Below the pieces are notes generated by a model. It was not told the DNA's origin, ran no database searches, and saw nothing but the letters and a program-made list of their open reading frames with translations. Below, piece by piece: positions 1 to 11,465 of a stretch of 64,000 nucleotides of DNA. The stretch is from Ephydatia muelleri (taxonomy: Eukaryota; Porifera; Demospongiae; Spongillida; Spongillidae), in contig JABACO010000001.1 in assembly GCA_013339895.1 (NCBI GenBank), positions 6,474,888-6,538,887 of the forward strand. Direction: 5' to 3'. The number at the start of each line of letters is the position of its first letter. Within the stretch, counting starts at the first letter, position 1. A program made the translations under genes and the position numbers.

Positions 1-2552
1 AGAATCGCAGGTACGCACCATCCACTCAATATCTTCGTCGATTCCTGGCCACCATACGTGCAACCGGGCCAATGATTTCATTCTTACGATCCCTGGATGG
101 CTCTGATGCAATTCCTTCAAGATATGTTGCCGCATCCCCGGGGGAATCACTGCTTTGATTCCCCACATCAAACAGTTTCCTTCGGTTGATAGCTCCTCTC
201 TTCGATTAAAGCATAGATTAAAGAATACCTGGATACGAAACGCAGAGATAATTAGAAATGATCCGCGTTTCGGCACGTGACTCTTTTGGTCTAATAAATT
301 TACATGGCTATACCAGCGGCCGACACTGACTTGCTTATTGTGATACGAGCGATACAGGAGACGATTACGGACACTAAGATACCTGGTACGCAGGCAGAAA
401 CACATCATCTTAGCGAGTTGCTTACGATTTCCGATACCGTTGTTTTCAATCATCAGTCTGTGTAGTTTCGTTGCTCCAACCTCCTGCAAGTGGTGGTATT
501 GATGCAACCAAATCTTCTAAGTTGTTGTCTCTGTGCTGCAAGACTATAAATTACAGAGCATTTCAGTTACATAGAGGTGTGAAAGTGAGCAGTGAACACC
601 TTACACTCAGCTGCAATTTGGCTTTCTTGGCACTCTTATTCTTGCTGAATAAACTTGTTATTACGTGGCATCTGAATTAAAGGAGTGTCTGCCACCTTAT
701 TTTGATACTGTGCATGCACGCCATGCTAATGTACATAAATACAAGATACTGCATTTCACTTTTTGAATATCAGCTATCAGTGGTTCTCACATAACGCAAA
801 ACAAGTGAAGAAAGTATAAAAGTATAAAAACATTAGATACAACTTTAATCACTGTATGTGCGTTCCCTACAATTGATCATAGTAACTGCTTAGATGTGTC
901 TAAATGCTTTCTAGCTTGCACTTACCGTGCACGAGATGTACCGAAACACATATCGGTCTGCGGACGGTTTAAATTAAAATAACCCACAAAACTATAAGAC
1001 ATTTGTACATAACGTGTAACGTTGGTACACGTTTGACAGTATGCGTTCCACACAACAACTCTTTCTTAACAGTTATAAGCAAAATTGGACTTTGTTGCGT
1101 GAGTCTAGTTCACACACTATGTTCCGAAACAAGATGGGTCCACAACCTGTTCACAAAGCAGTTGTACCCACATGTTGAGGCCCCTTACAACGTATATACG
1201 TTCGTTCCACAGAGGGAATAATACACTTATTTGCTTATAGAAATGAATGGTTGGAAGCTTCTCTAAGTTGAGATGTATGTTCCGAAGAGGCAGAAATGAT
1301 ACATACGGTACCTACATACAGTGTGCTTAGTGAATTGCGTGAACAGTACTTACTAACCTGGAAAGTAAGACTAGTGGGAGTACGAATATTGCCGAAAATA
1401 TCGAAGTTTGTGTTGAACAGCAGTGAAAAGTTGGGAAAAAGCGTACGGTACAAAAGGGTTAATCGAAACACACTTAGCTTCAAAGAGTTCGCCGCCTACA
1501 TTGACAATTCAATGGATCACGTGACGCGTTTCGTATCCAGGTATTCTTTAATCTATGATTAAAGTATGGCCGTAGCTGATCATCTACTCTGCCTGTCTTG
1601 TTCCATCCATCTTTTGTGACCTGTCTCAACAGTGCATCAGACATGGTCCCTCGTTCGATGTCCTTGACTGTTAGTGGGCATGCCGCCAACTGCGGTCCGT
1701 ACAAAGCCAAGATACGATCGCCCCCTTCCTCACCATCAATGGCTTCAGACTCCGTCGATGGATATCTCGACAATCCATCTGCATTTCCATGCTTCTGCGT
1801 TGGCTTATAGACAATGTCGTACTGATATCCCGCTAAGCATAAGGCCCACCTTTGCAGTCGCCCTGCCACAACTGAGGATAATCCTGTCTTCGGTCCAAAT
1901 ATTTTGACCAACGGTTGATGATCAGTCACCAGTAAGAATTTTCGACCATAGAGATATTGATGAAATTTCTTCAACCCAAATAGGATGCTGAGAGCTTCCT
2001 TTTCAATTTGCAAATAATTTCGTTCTACCTTCGAAAGTGTTCTTGATGCATAACTATCGGCCTCTCCGATCGCGACCCGTCCTGAAATGGTGGTGACAGA
2101 TCTGCTCCAAGGCCATGAGCTGATGCGTCACAAGCAAGGCTAATTTCTTCCGAAGGATTGTAATGGCACAGTACTTCGGCCGATCCTAATGCTTGCTTAA
2201 GCTGGTTGAAGCTCTCCATGCAGGTCACCGTCCACATCCACGGAGTATTTTTCTGCAATAGCTCATTCAATGGTGCACAAAAATCAGCCACGCTTTGGAT
2301 AAACTTCCCATAATAATTGACAATCTCTAGGAATGATCTCAACTCTTTGACGTTAAGGGGAATCGGTGCTTTCTGTATTACTTCTATCTTCTTTGGGCTT
2401 GTGCAAATTCCGTTCCTTGAATCACGTGACCTAGATATTCAACTGATTCTTTGAGAAATTTGCACTTTGTCAAACGCAACCGCAAACCAAACTCTTTTAG
2501 TCTCGTTCAAGATTCTTGAATATGTTCGTCTATTTCCTTTCCGGTGACCAAT
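1..2552 (-). pseudogene. Ty3/gypsy retrotransposon pol remnant
   Basis: Minus-strand pol fragment. From 2552 downward it shows the end of a reverse transcriptase (LTKCKFLKESVEYLGHVI, then the LRSF..VNYYGKFI linker), an RNase H with ACDASAHGLGA, QIEKEALSILFGL and LLVTDHQPL (the acidic active-site positions), and, in 1-204, the integrase HHCC zinc-finger region (LKELHQSHPGIVRMKSLA followed by VWWPGID). The remainder of pol lies in the gap and beyond the window. It is broken by a stop near 2510, frame changes near 2400 and 2040, and an insertion at 212-1557. The two halves are in the same frame on either side of the insertion. It is a dead copy; the family call is secure, the clade is not. Confidence 0.9.
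212..1557. mobile_element. Non-autonomous TIR DNA transposon inserted in the gypsy pol
   Basis: The segment begins CATAGATTAAAG and ends with the exact reverse complement; the inverted repeats (212-243 and 1526-1557) are 32 bp and perfect. They are flanked by the direct repeat ATTAAAG at 205-211 and 1558-1564, the expected 7-bp target-site duplication (8 bp if the adjoining G is counted). Removing the segment with one duplication copy leaves the gypsy frame uninterrupted. No transposase is visible inside; the open frames are short and resemble nothing I know. A 7-8 bp duplication would fit P, hAT or Dada-type elements, but the termini do not allow me to choose. Confidence 0.88.
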
Positions 2553-2652
2553 NNNNNNNNNNNNNNNNNNNNNNNNNNNNNNNNNNNNNNNNNNNNNNNN
2601 NNNNNNNNNNNNNNNNNNNNNNNNNNNNNNNNNNNNNNNNNNNNNNNNNNNN
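2553..2652. other. Assembly gap (100 N)
   Basis: Exactly 100 N. It separates the gypsy RT from a CA satellite, so the two sides may not be true neighbours at the implied distance. The round length suggests a scaffold placeholder. Confidence 0.99.
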
Positions 2653-3111
2653 CACACACATGACATATACGCATACAAGCACACACACACAGATACACAG
2701 ACACACACATGGACACACAAAACACACGACACACATATGACAAACACACACACACGTACACACACACATGGAAATACACACTAGCACACACAGACACACA
2801 TGCAGACACACATGCATGAAATACACACTAGCACACACATGCACACACAGACACACACAGACACACATGCATACACACAGATGCATACAAACACACACAC
2901 ACACATATACAAACACACACACACGCACACACACACACATGCACACACACACACATGCACACACACACACATGGAAATACACACTAGCACACACAGACAC
3001 ACATGCATACACAGGCACACACGAAATACACAGACACACACACGAGACAGTCACACAAAACACTCAGACACACACATGCACCGACACACACAGGAACATA
3101 CACACACGACA

Positions 3112-3149
<38 letters not shown>

Positions 3150-3705
3150 CACACAAGCACACACACGAAATATATACACTCACGAAATACACAGACACAC
3201 ACACAGAAACACACAGACACGCAGACTTGCACACAGACTCGCACACACAAAATACATATAGACACACATGCACAGACACAACACACACGACACACACATA
3301 TGACAAACACACACACACACATGCACACACACATGGAAATACACACTAGCACACACAGACACACATGCATACACAGGCACACACGAAATACACAGACACA
3401 CACACACACGAGACAGTCACACAAAACACTCAGACACACACATGCACAGACACACACAGGAACATACACACACGACAGACACACACACACAGAAACACAC
3501 AGACACGCAGACTTGCACACAGACTCGCACACACAAAATACATATAGACACACATGCACAGACACAACAGACACACACTCACAGATACACACACAATACA
3601 CACAGACACACATACAGATACACACATGCACACAGACACATGCACACAGATATACAGACGCACACACAGACTCGCACATGTGCACAGACACAAAGCACAC
3701 ACTGT
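2653..3705. repeat. Complex CA/TG satellite with higher-order repeats
   Basis: About 1 kb built from CACACA interrupted by short words (CAGACA, ATGCA, GAAATACA, CGACAGA). It is not a simple microsatellite: a block starting CATGGAAATACACACTAGCA recurs near 2768, 2968 and 3331, and a block with GCAGACTTGCACACAGACTC recurs near 3220 and 3508. Higher-order units are therefore roughly 290-360 bp and vary with CA-run length. Open frames on both strands are artefacts of Thr/His or Cys/Val repetition. Confidence 0.95.
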
Positions 3706-4130
3706 TGTTCATGTGGAAAAAAACAGTAGTGCTCTCTGATAATGATGGTACACACATTTTCTCTCACTGAATGCCTTCTCTGCACATGCATTTTTGATCT
3801 ATCTATTGAACAGCTCATGATACCATGAGACATGTAGGTACATGTAGCAACGTGTACGCTGTAGTGTCATAGGAGTGGTCCTTTATGCATACATTGTGTC
3901 CTTATAGGACTGTCCCCTGACACAAGGGACAAGTCATACATGTAACCATGGTTTGCTAACAAGCTCAAGAGGCTTCTGTTTATCTTGAGTGCTTGTGGAA
4001 TGATGAATATTGCTATCCATTGTGTCTGTGTAAACTTACCACGGGCCCTGACCTACCGCAATCAGCAATGATAGGGTAATTCATCGCCAGGCAGAACCAT
4101 CGCCCTTCATAAAAAACTGCTTGGTACATC
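3706..4130. other. No gene seen
   Basis: Unique-looking non-coding sequence between the CA satellite and the transposon that starts at 4131. No coding frame, RNA gene or terminal repeat was recognised. Confidence 0.5.
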
Positions 4131-7100
4131 CTTCTACACGGCCAGGATTTGGAATGCGATACGGATCCGGTTTCGCGAGCGTTACGTCGGTGATAAAATA
4201 GTAAAAATACGCCGGTGGTGGGCACCGCCAAAATTATTTGGCGTACAAAACGTGGCGTATCACCGGCGTGTACGCCTTCAATACGCCAGCAATACGCCTC
4301 AGTACCCTATACGCCCCCAATACGTCGGCGTCATAGTTTTGAATGGTTTTTATTGCTCATCTAATTATTTACAAAGCGATAGACATACAATATACATTGA
4401 AGCAATATTTGTTATTGTTCCAGTTGTGTTCAAAGACTGTTGTGTTCACACTAATCAGTTCCCTTTCCACTTGTGTAGGTTGGTCCTTTTCCAGCCATCC
4501 GCAGCGTGAATCACACTGATGAGCAACAGAACTGCATGCTTCAGACATGCTGCAGGAATAAGACGAATTACATTTGTCCTCAAAAGCAGAAGTAAATCGA
4601 AGCTGTTGAAAACAGGTTTCTGTTGGGCATCCACAATGGGCTCCATGTACACAGAAGGTTCCAATTTCGGCTTGAAATGAGCCACAAAAAGTTCCTGTTT
4701 CTAGCTGGAAGTGAGAAATTTATATAAACAATTGTAAACAAGTATTACAACTTACTGAATATCGCTTCTCTACAGTGTAAACTACATGGTCACACAGATT
4801 GATAACTTTGCCATCTGCCCCAACGATAGCCTTTGCAAAATGGCCAATCGTTGAAAGGGTTAAACCAGGTGGCAATAGCAGATTGAAATCTTTGAGGTCA
4901 TAATTACCCAGGTCCAGAGCATTCAACACAATAGACCCCAACTCTGAAGAACCCACATGCTGTAAAATGATAATAGTATCAATGCAGGAGCAGAACTTAC
5001 ATATATATACTGACCTTTCATAATGTACCAGGTTGATGAATTGGCTTGTCGTGCTGCACAGATGTTCCTCCAAGATAGCGTTGCACTCCCATCGAGCGAT
5101 AAAGTGCTATGAGATCATCTCCACACCTGAGAAGTAAAAATACATGGATATGTAAATAGTTGTAAAAGGTTTGCAAACCTTTCAGAAGGGGAATAGCTAC
5201 TTCCTGCAAATGCAAACCTGATGCTCTCCCAAATCGCAAAGCTATTAGCAATAACTTTGCTAGGGGCTTGCCTGTTACTGTGAATATTCCTGCATCTTAT
5301 TAGCGAATTGTAGCTCTCACATCTTAGGATAAAAATTAAAATAAACGCAGAAATTTTACATGGAAATCCACAAACCTTTCGGTGTTATAACAAGATGTCA
5401 GACCAAGCATTCGCATATGTTCAGGAAGATGAAGAAGCAAGTGGATTTTGGACTTCCTCCGTAAAGTAGGAAAATGCCGTGTACTACAGCAGTAGCAACA
5501 AAATTCTGAACAATGGTTTCATAATAACCCATACTCTCTGGATTGACTCTGTCACAGTAAGCGAATTTAAGCACCTGCATGAAGTGTTATATAAAGAATT
5601 AGGAAATATTGTATAAATGCTCAGGTGCTTACCTTTGATAAAGCTAGCCACACTTCAATCTCAGCAGGAGCCAGGAATGGTGAAAGGACAAAGAGAGCCA
5701 TCTGTGCCAGTGCCTTAAATTCCTACCAACAAAAGACTTGTAATACTTTGCAATGTTTCTTGAGATTCTACTGGTGAAGCCAGATGATGGAAATGCAGAC
5801 AAAAGAGCAGACAGCTGAGTGCGTTGTTTTTGCAACTTAGCCATCGTCGCCCGCAGAAGATACTTGTATGGTCCTAGAAGAAGTGTGTGTAAAACTTCAA
5901 GTGGAGTACCCCTAGCAGAAATAAGGATATAAATATACTGAATGATATGCATACTATGAAGATTCATTGGGAGGTGAAGAAGAACATCAGTAATACCATG
6001 CTGTTTCTGCAGATCTTGCTTCTGTATCTTTGTCTAAGCAGATTTTATACGCTGGATTTGAGATAGAGTTGTACATTTTCGTCTACTGCTACAAACAATA
6101 TGAAGGTAGAGGTCCTAACATCAGCCTTGGAAAGCAATGTAAAACATTTGAAAAAAAAAGTATGTACATGCACATATTCCTTACAATTGCATATTCTGCA
6201 GAACATATTAGAGGTAGCCGCCATGTGACTGCACAACTGTGAAGCACGAGGATTGTCACAGAGGAAGCACAAAATAGGTTTAGTTTGATATTAGTAGACT
6301 CCAAATGCCTACTGTAGTTGGACTGACAAACCCTGGAACTCGAAACTTCATACACAATGACACGGATGGCACAGAAGGATGCAAGAGTATACAATACAAA
6401 CTCTAAGTTTATTTGTCCGTGTAATATATGTGAATAATACAGGATATGATGCCATCTAAGTAGTGTAGAACTAACCATTGGCCGTGGACTGTGTGCTAAT
6501 AGGTATGCCATTGCCGCCACATTGGACTTAAATGGTTTGTAATTTCCTTTGCTGTCAATAGTGGACATCAGCCTCATGATTTCTTCATAAAGACATACTA
6601 AGAACAATTTATATGTAGGTCAAGTATGGGCATAACAAATGCAACGTATTGATTACCTTCATCAGGATCCATTTCGTCATTTTCATCACTGCTTGCTGCC
6701 TCATTCAGTTGTTCAAACCCAGCATCGATACAAAGTTTGCTAGGACCAGCAATGGTACTTTTGTAATCGCTATGTGACCGCAGGACGCTACTAGTGCACT
6801 GTGTATCTACATGCAGCTCCGGGCGCGTGATCAGCTTCATCAACAGGCGGGTCGGGGATGTTGTACAGTACTGTAGTCAACAGGCACTTGAAGATAGTTC
6901 CTCACAGTCAATGTTAAAGAGGTGCTCTCTGGTCTTTAAATGCTTATCGTACTTCGATTTAAAGGTGAATCCTTTCTTGCAGGCGAGTGCCGCCATTTCA
7001 ATTCTTTGACGTCAGAAGGTCACGTGAGTGAGAAACGCCAATAGCACCACGACCAAGGAGCCAAAGTAAGACTGCTGCTGTCACAGCCCTGCAATTTGGT

Positions 7101-7384
7101 GCATCACCATTACCATTGACAAGGAGAGCGTCGAAGAAACTGCCTTCCGAATAATGGCGGCTTATTATTATACATGCAATACTCCTCTGTTCCAAGCGTA
7201 CCCTGGATGTAAATAGGACGCGTTACGCCTACGTAAAGATCACACCAGTTACAGTCATGTAAATCATTAACGTAACACTTCTGCTGCAATGCCGCCTCCT
7301 ATACACCATTATAAATGACGCCGTAACGCTGGCGTAGATAATACGCCGGCTTTACGGTAACGTAAATTCCTGGCCGTGTAGAAG
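4131..7384 (-). mobile_element. DNA transposon, family not assigned
   Basis: The ends carry 16-bp perfect terminal inverted repeats, CTTCTACACGGCCAGG at 4131-4146 and its reverse complement at 7369-7384. Just inside both ends are many copies of TACGCC/GGCGTA (about 4210-4330 and 7200-7360), the sort of subterminal motif cluster transposases bind. The interior holds one multi-exon minus-strand gene. I could not find a convincing target-site duplication; a hairpin element begins only a few bases beyond the right end and may confuse the border. Confidence 0.72.
4455..7009 (-). CDS. Multi-exon transposase-like gene of unrecognised family
   Basis: Exons with good splice signals, in gene order: about 7009-6657 (N-terminal GFTFKSKYDKHLKTREH, zinc-finger-like; acidic end DENDEMDPDEG), 6600-6475 (ending LAHSPRPM), about 5911-5634 (GTPLEVLHTLLLGPYKYLLR, then SRNIAKYYKSFVG), about 5570-5378 (KFAYCDRV; HLLLHLPEHM; YNTER), 5270-5180 (QAPSKVIANSFAIWESIRF), 5127-5031, 4961-4758 and 4695-4455 (ending HKWKGN). 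I recall similar LLGPYKYLLR / HLLLHLPE / NTER proteins as uncharacterised, repeat-associated families in fungi and marine invertebrates, but cannot name the superfamily. A stop in the first exon (after SSSAC) and frame changes near 5720 and 5470 suggest this copy is inactive. Its position between TIRs implies a transposase; that is inference. Confidence 0.6.
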
Positions 7385-7389
7385 AGGCA

Positions 7390-7476
7390 GCCTTAGTCTC
7401 GTACCCAGACCCAGATTCCCAACAGCTGCGGGTGGCGCAGCTGTTGGGAATCTGGTTCTGGGTACGAGACTAAGGC
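7390..7476. repeat. Near-perfect hairpin (mini foldback element)
   Basis: Arms of about 39 bp, GCCTTAGTCTCGTACCCAGA and onward, with the reverse complement ending CTAAGGC, around a loop of about 9 bp; only a base or two is mispaired. It abuts the right end of the 4131-7384 transposon. Probably a Harbinger-like or other MITE reduced to its ends; no clear target duplication. Confidence 0.85.
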
Positions 7477-7872
7477 AGCACACTGTACTAATTTTTATGC
7501 GTAAATTAAATGACTACTCGTAGAAGGCACTACATACTTTGTACTTATGGTGAGGAACAGCAATCTGAGTTCATGTACACTCGTTTAATTCGCTGCATTC
7601 AATTAGTACGACATGGGACACACAACATTGTGCTGATGAAAACAGTAGGCCTGTGAGACCTGCGATGGTACAGTGTACCTCCCTTATCGTTGCAGATCGT
7701 GGTAGGTCAGGTAAGTTTACACAGACATATCGATAGCAAGCTAGTAACGATATTCATTATACTGTACTCCGAAAAGGCTTTTTTACAGGTCAGACGAGCA
7801 CTTGTACAGAGTGCTAGATGAGAGAAGAGTATACGTCTGCTTGCAACAATACAGAGGAAACACACAGAGATT

Positions 7873-7873
<1 letters not shown>

Positions 7874-7921
<48 letters not shown>
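7874..7921. repeat. (GT)n microsatellite
   Basis: About 24 uninterrupted GT units. The sequences on either side (7477-7873 and 7922-8583) hold no gene that I recognise. Confidence 0.97.
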
Positions 7922-7924
<3 letters not shown>

Positions 7925-7979
7925 CAGGATGTACAGACGCATTTGCACAACATATACACATGCATCAGGGTGTGTGAAC

Positions 7980-8165
7980 CAACATGAGGGCATGTTCATG
8001 TACTCTGTGTGAGCTAAATATTGTATGGGCAAAGAGAGACTCAAGTCTCTGCAACTGGTACACAAGCCACCTAGCTGAGTAGTGGAGGCATAAAGAATGA
8101 TAAGAAGTTGTTCAAGGATCAAGGATTTTGCCAAACAAGAAAGCTTTATTACACGATTGTACGTA
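7980..8165. repeat. Local repeat, uninterrupted copy
   Basis: CATGTTCATGTACTCTGTGT near 7990-8010 resembles the sequence near 10085-10107, and GAAAGCTTTATTACACGA near 8140 is repeated at about 20044. The second copy is split between the left and right flanks of the 9.8-kb transposon, so this looks like a diverged paralogue without the insertion. In reverse complement the shared word contains AATAAA, compatible with the 3' end of a retroelement. Confidence 0.5.
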
Positions 8166-8583
8166 ACTACAAAAAGATGGATGTAAGTGTGTAAGAACTT
8201 AAAGTTATATGCACGTTGCTGCAGGGACCCTCCACACACACACCACAATTTTTGGCCAACTGTGTAAATCTCATCAAGGAATGATAGCTGACAACAACTT
8301 TTTCGATGACAACATTATACGCATCATGATTAGAAATAAATTCGTGCATCTCTACATGTAGACTTGTATATTTAATTATTCATTTTGCTCAAAAGAAATC
8401 AGCCAGCCCCCCCACACACACACACACTTTTTAATATTGTACCATGGGGCCCAGTGCTGTGGTGAATACAGTGATATACTTTGCCACATGCATACAGTGG
8501 TACGGGACACCAATCCTATGGGGGCTGAGGACCAATTCTTTGGGAGTATATGACATTGAGCTCGCACTTTGGAGACGGTACAT

Positions 8584-9560
8584 ACACACAGGTACATGTA
8601 GCTACATGTGTGTCTGTATATGTGTGTGTCTGTGTGTATGTCGTGTGTGTATCTGTGTGTCCATGTCGTGTGTGTATCTGTGTGTCCATGTGTGTGCATG
8701 TGTGTCTCTGTGTGTCTATTTCGTGTGTGTGTCTATATGTATTTTTTTGTATGAGTCTGTGTGCATGTATGTCTGTGTGCGTATCTGTGTATTTCATGTG
8801 TGTGTCTGTAGGTGTGTTTGTGTATTTCGTGTGTGTGTCTTTGTGTGCTTGTGTGTCTGTGTCTGTTGTGTGTGTATGGCATGTGTGTATCTTGTGTGTG
8901 CGTGTGTGTGTCTGTGCATGTGTGTGCGTCTGCATGTGTGTGTCTGTGCATGTGTGTGTCTATGCTTGTGTGTCCATGTGTGCCCACGTCTGTGTGTCTG
9001 TCTGTCGTGTGTGTGAGTCTGTGTGTATGTCGTGTGTGTGTCTGTGTATTTCATGTGCATGTCTGTGTGTGTCTCTGTGCATGTCTGTGTGTGTCTGTGT
9101 CTGTGTATGTGTCTGTCGTGTCAGAGTGTGTTGTGTGGGTCTATGCGTGCCTGTGTGTGTGTGTCTGTGTGTGCGTCTGTGTGTGTGTGTCTGTGCATGC
9201 CTGCATGTGTCTGTGTGCATGTGTCTGTGTGTATGTGTCTGTGTGAGTGTCTGTGTGTGTGTCTGTGTGTGTGTGTGTCTGTGTGTGTGTCTGTGTGTAT
9301 GTTGTGTGTGTGTCTATGTGTGTGTGTGTCTGTGTGTGTGTGCATCTGTGTATGTGTCTGTGTGTGTGTGTCTGTGTGTGTGTGTCTGTGTGTATGTTGT
9401 GTGTGTGTCTATGTGTGTGTGTCTGTGTGTGTGTGTCTGTGTGTTGTGTGTGTGTCCGTGTGTACCTGTGTGTCCGTGTCCGTATGTGTGTGTGTTTGTG
9501 GGTGTATGTCATGTGTGTGTCTGTGTATCTATATGTTGTGTGTGAGCGTTTTTGCATGTG
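8584..9560. repeat. Complex GT satellite
   Basis: About 1 kb of TGTGTG interrupted by CTG, CATG and TCGTGT words, the same style as the CA satellite at 2653-3705 on the opposite strand. The words TTGCCACATG and ATACAGTGGT recur at its edges (about 8478, 9568, 9815). Cys/Val-rich open frames are artefacts. Confidence 0.93.
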
Positions 9561-9856
9561 TATTGCCACATTTATACAGTGGTGTGTGTGTGCAAGTGTG
9601 CAATGTTTGTGTACATTTAGAGTACCAGATGGGGACACAATGTATTCAATCCTTGGAGACACGATACATGTACAGAAAGCTTGGTACACAAATTTACATA
9701 GAATCAGTGGTCTGTACAGGCATGCACAAGTACAGTTGAATTGAATAGAATACATGTGCATGTGACAATGTTTGTGAGTGAAAGTGTTTGTACCATCATC
9801 AGACAGGTGTATTGTTTGCCACATGTATAACTGGTGTGTGCAAGTATGCTGTACAT

Positions 9857-10000
<144 letters not shown>

Positions 10001-10141
10001 TTGTGTATAAGAAAATATGCCATACGATAGTGTACAGGGCCATGTACGCAACAATGCAAGTGTGTGCACAAGTGGGAGCCAGCATGAGTTCATGTACTAT
10101 GTGTGAGCTGTAAGTTGTGTGAGACCGAAATCGTAGCCGAG

Positions 10142-10147
10142 TGGGCG
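10142..10147. repeat. Target-site duplication, left (TGGGCG)
   Basis: TGGGCG directly before the TATGG terminus; identical to 19994-19999. Confidence 0.8.
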
Positions 10148-10228
10148 TATGGCAAGCCATCAGTAACAAAATTCGAAGACGACCTCTGGGAGACGTCATG
10201 GAACCTTATGTCGTTGTCAGTGTATTTT

Positions 10229-10556
10229 AGGACGTCGTAAGATCGTGTTACGACGTCGTGAATGGTTTTTTTTTTACGGCGTCGTGAGATTTTTTTACGA
10301 CGTCGTGAGATGTGTTACGACGTCGTAGATTCTTTACGACGTCGTGACATTTACGACGTCGTGAGACTTACGACGTCGTGAGATACTTTACGACGTCGTG
10401 AGATACTTTACGACGTCGTGAGACTTACGACGTCGTGAGATACTTTACGACGTCGTGAGACTTACGACGTCATGAGATACTTTACGACGTCGTGAGACTT
10501 ACGACGTCGTGAGAACTTTACGACGTCGTGAGACTTACGACGTCGTGAGATATTTT
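10229..10556. repeat. Subterminal palindromic repeat array, left
   Basis: Around 18-20 copies of a 16-19 bp unit, TTACGACGTCGTGAGA with variable linker (CT, CTTT, ATACT). Each contains the 10-bp palindrome ACGACGTCGT. A few copies are variant (GGCGTCGTG, ACGTCATGA). Probably transposase binding sites or part of the end-pairing structure; inference from position. Confidence 0.93.
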
Positions 10557-10608
10557 TAGGCCTGATTACGTCATAACAACATGACCTTTCATATGTCTGT
10601 AGTCTCGT

Positions 10609-10636
10609 CAGAGATAATATCTATATATTATCTCTG
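10609..10636. repeat. 28-bp palindromic insertion with 7-bp duplication
   Basis: A near-perfect 28-bp palindrome (CAGAGATAATAT... to ...ATTATCTCTG) flanked by GTCTCGT on both sides (10602-10608 and 10637-10643). The matching place in the right arm (about 19520) has a single GTCTCGT and no palindrome, so it is an insertion into the left arm only. Confidence 0.75.
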
Positions 10637-10670
10637 GTCTCGTACCCACCCCCACATTTACGTAAGCAAT

Positions 10671-11140
10671 ATGGCACAAGGCAACGATTCATCTTTCTCT
10701 AGCGAGTGGGAGACATTTTTTACGGAGGTGGCTCGAGTTGTTGCAAGTGCTAATAACCAGAGGGGCCTTGCAAACGAGGAATTCAGCGAGTATGTATCAA
10801 ATCGATTACACCAGTGCAATTGAGTAGAATATAAGAAACAGTGAGTCCCCTTTCCGATGATTAGTGATTATGGTATATCACTGTATAGAATAGTTCTTCA
10901 GACACTGGACAATCCCTAAGTTTCACTTTTGTGCCGTCATGTACATATTACAGAATTTACCATTTTCACTATGATGTTGCAGTGATTATTATCAAGTTCA
11001 GAACAACATGATTATTGACAAAAATCATGCATGTGATCAAATCATGCATGTACAGAGATGTATATGGGTTAAGTAATGTTCTTATAACATAACCAACCAC
11101 TTAACTTTCAAGTCAAAGTTTCAGTTCAAGTTTAATGCCA
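10671..11140 (+). pseudogene. Internally deleted inverted copy of the transposase gene
   Basis: Begins MAQGNDSSFSSEWETFF, identical to the transposase start on the opposite strand, and matches it for about 42 codons (one visible difference, Q for L) to EEFSEYV. It then joins directly to the 3' part of the transposase exon 2 (coding end at about 10919) and its downstream sequence to about 11140. Relative to the right arm about 1.56 kb is missing (between roughly 17790 and 19348). It has the structure of a deletion derivative of the transposon, here fused as the left arm of the large element. Confidence 0.82.
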
Positions 11141-11465
11141 GACATTTAATGTTAACGTTTAATACCAGACATTTACTAGCAATTCTTTAATTTTTGAAGT
11201 ACTCATAGCTGTGGAACTCTGTGTTAGTGTCTCAAAGTTCAAGACAGTTATTAGCAACCATATATATATTCAACTCACTCCTCAGCACAAGTTCCACAGC
11301 AGACAGGGCACAATTATTATCCATCTCCTCCTCTCATGCTCATATTAATCCATATAATATGGAACATATAATATGTACTGTGTTTAATACATGAATGTGT
11401 ACAACCATTATATATATATATAATATTATGATTATTATTATTTTATTTAATTTTATTTAATTTTT
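11141..11465. other. AT-rich stretch, no gene seen
   Basis: Between the end of arm homology and a retroelement fragment. It ends in TATATA and ATT/TTTA runs (11410-11462), like the tracts beside other copies of that retroelement. Confidence 0.5.

Noticed and set aside
204-1564. 8-bp target duplication (GATTAAAG) and hAT assignment for the 212-1557 element
   Set aside because: Counting the extra G makes the inverted repeat asymmetrical, and the terminus lacks the CAG-type hAT start; 7 bp is the simpler reading.
10229-10556. CRISPR-like appearance of the ACGACGTCGT array
   Set aside because: Units are 16-19 bp with almost no spacer, the linkers are repeated, no cas genes exist and the context is eukaryotic; the inverted copy at 19567-19915 identifies it as transposon subterminal repeats.
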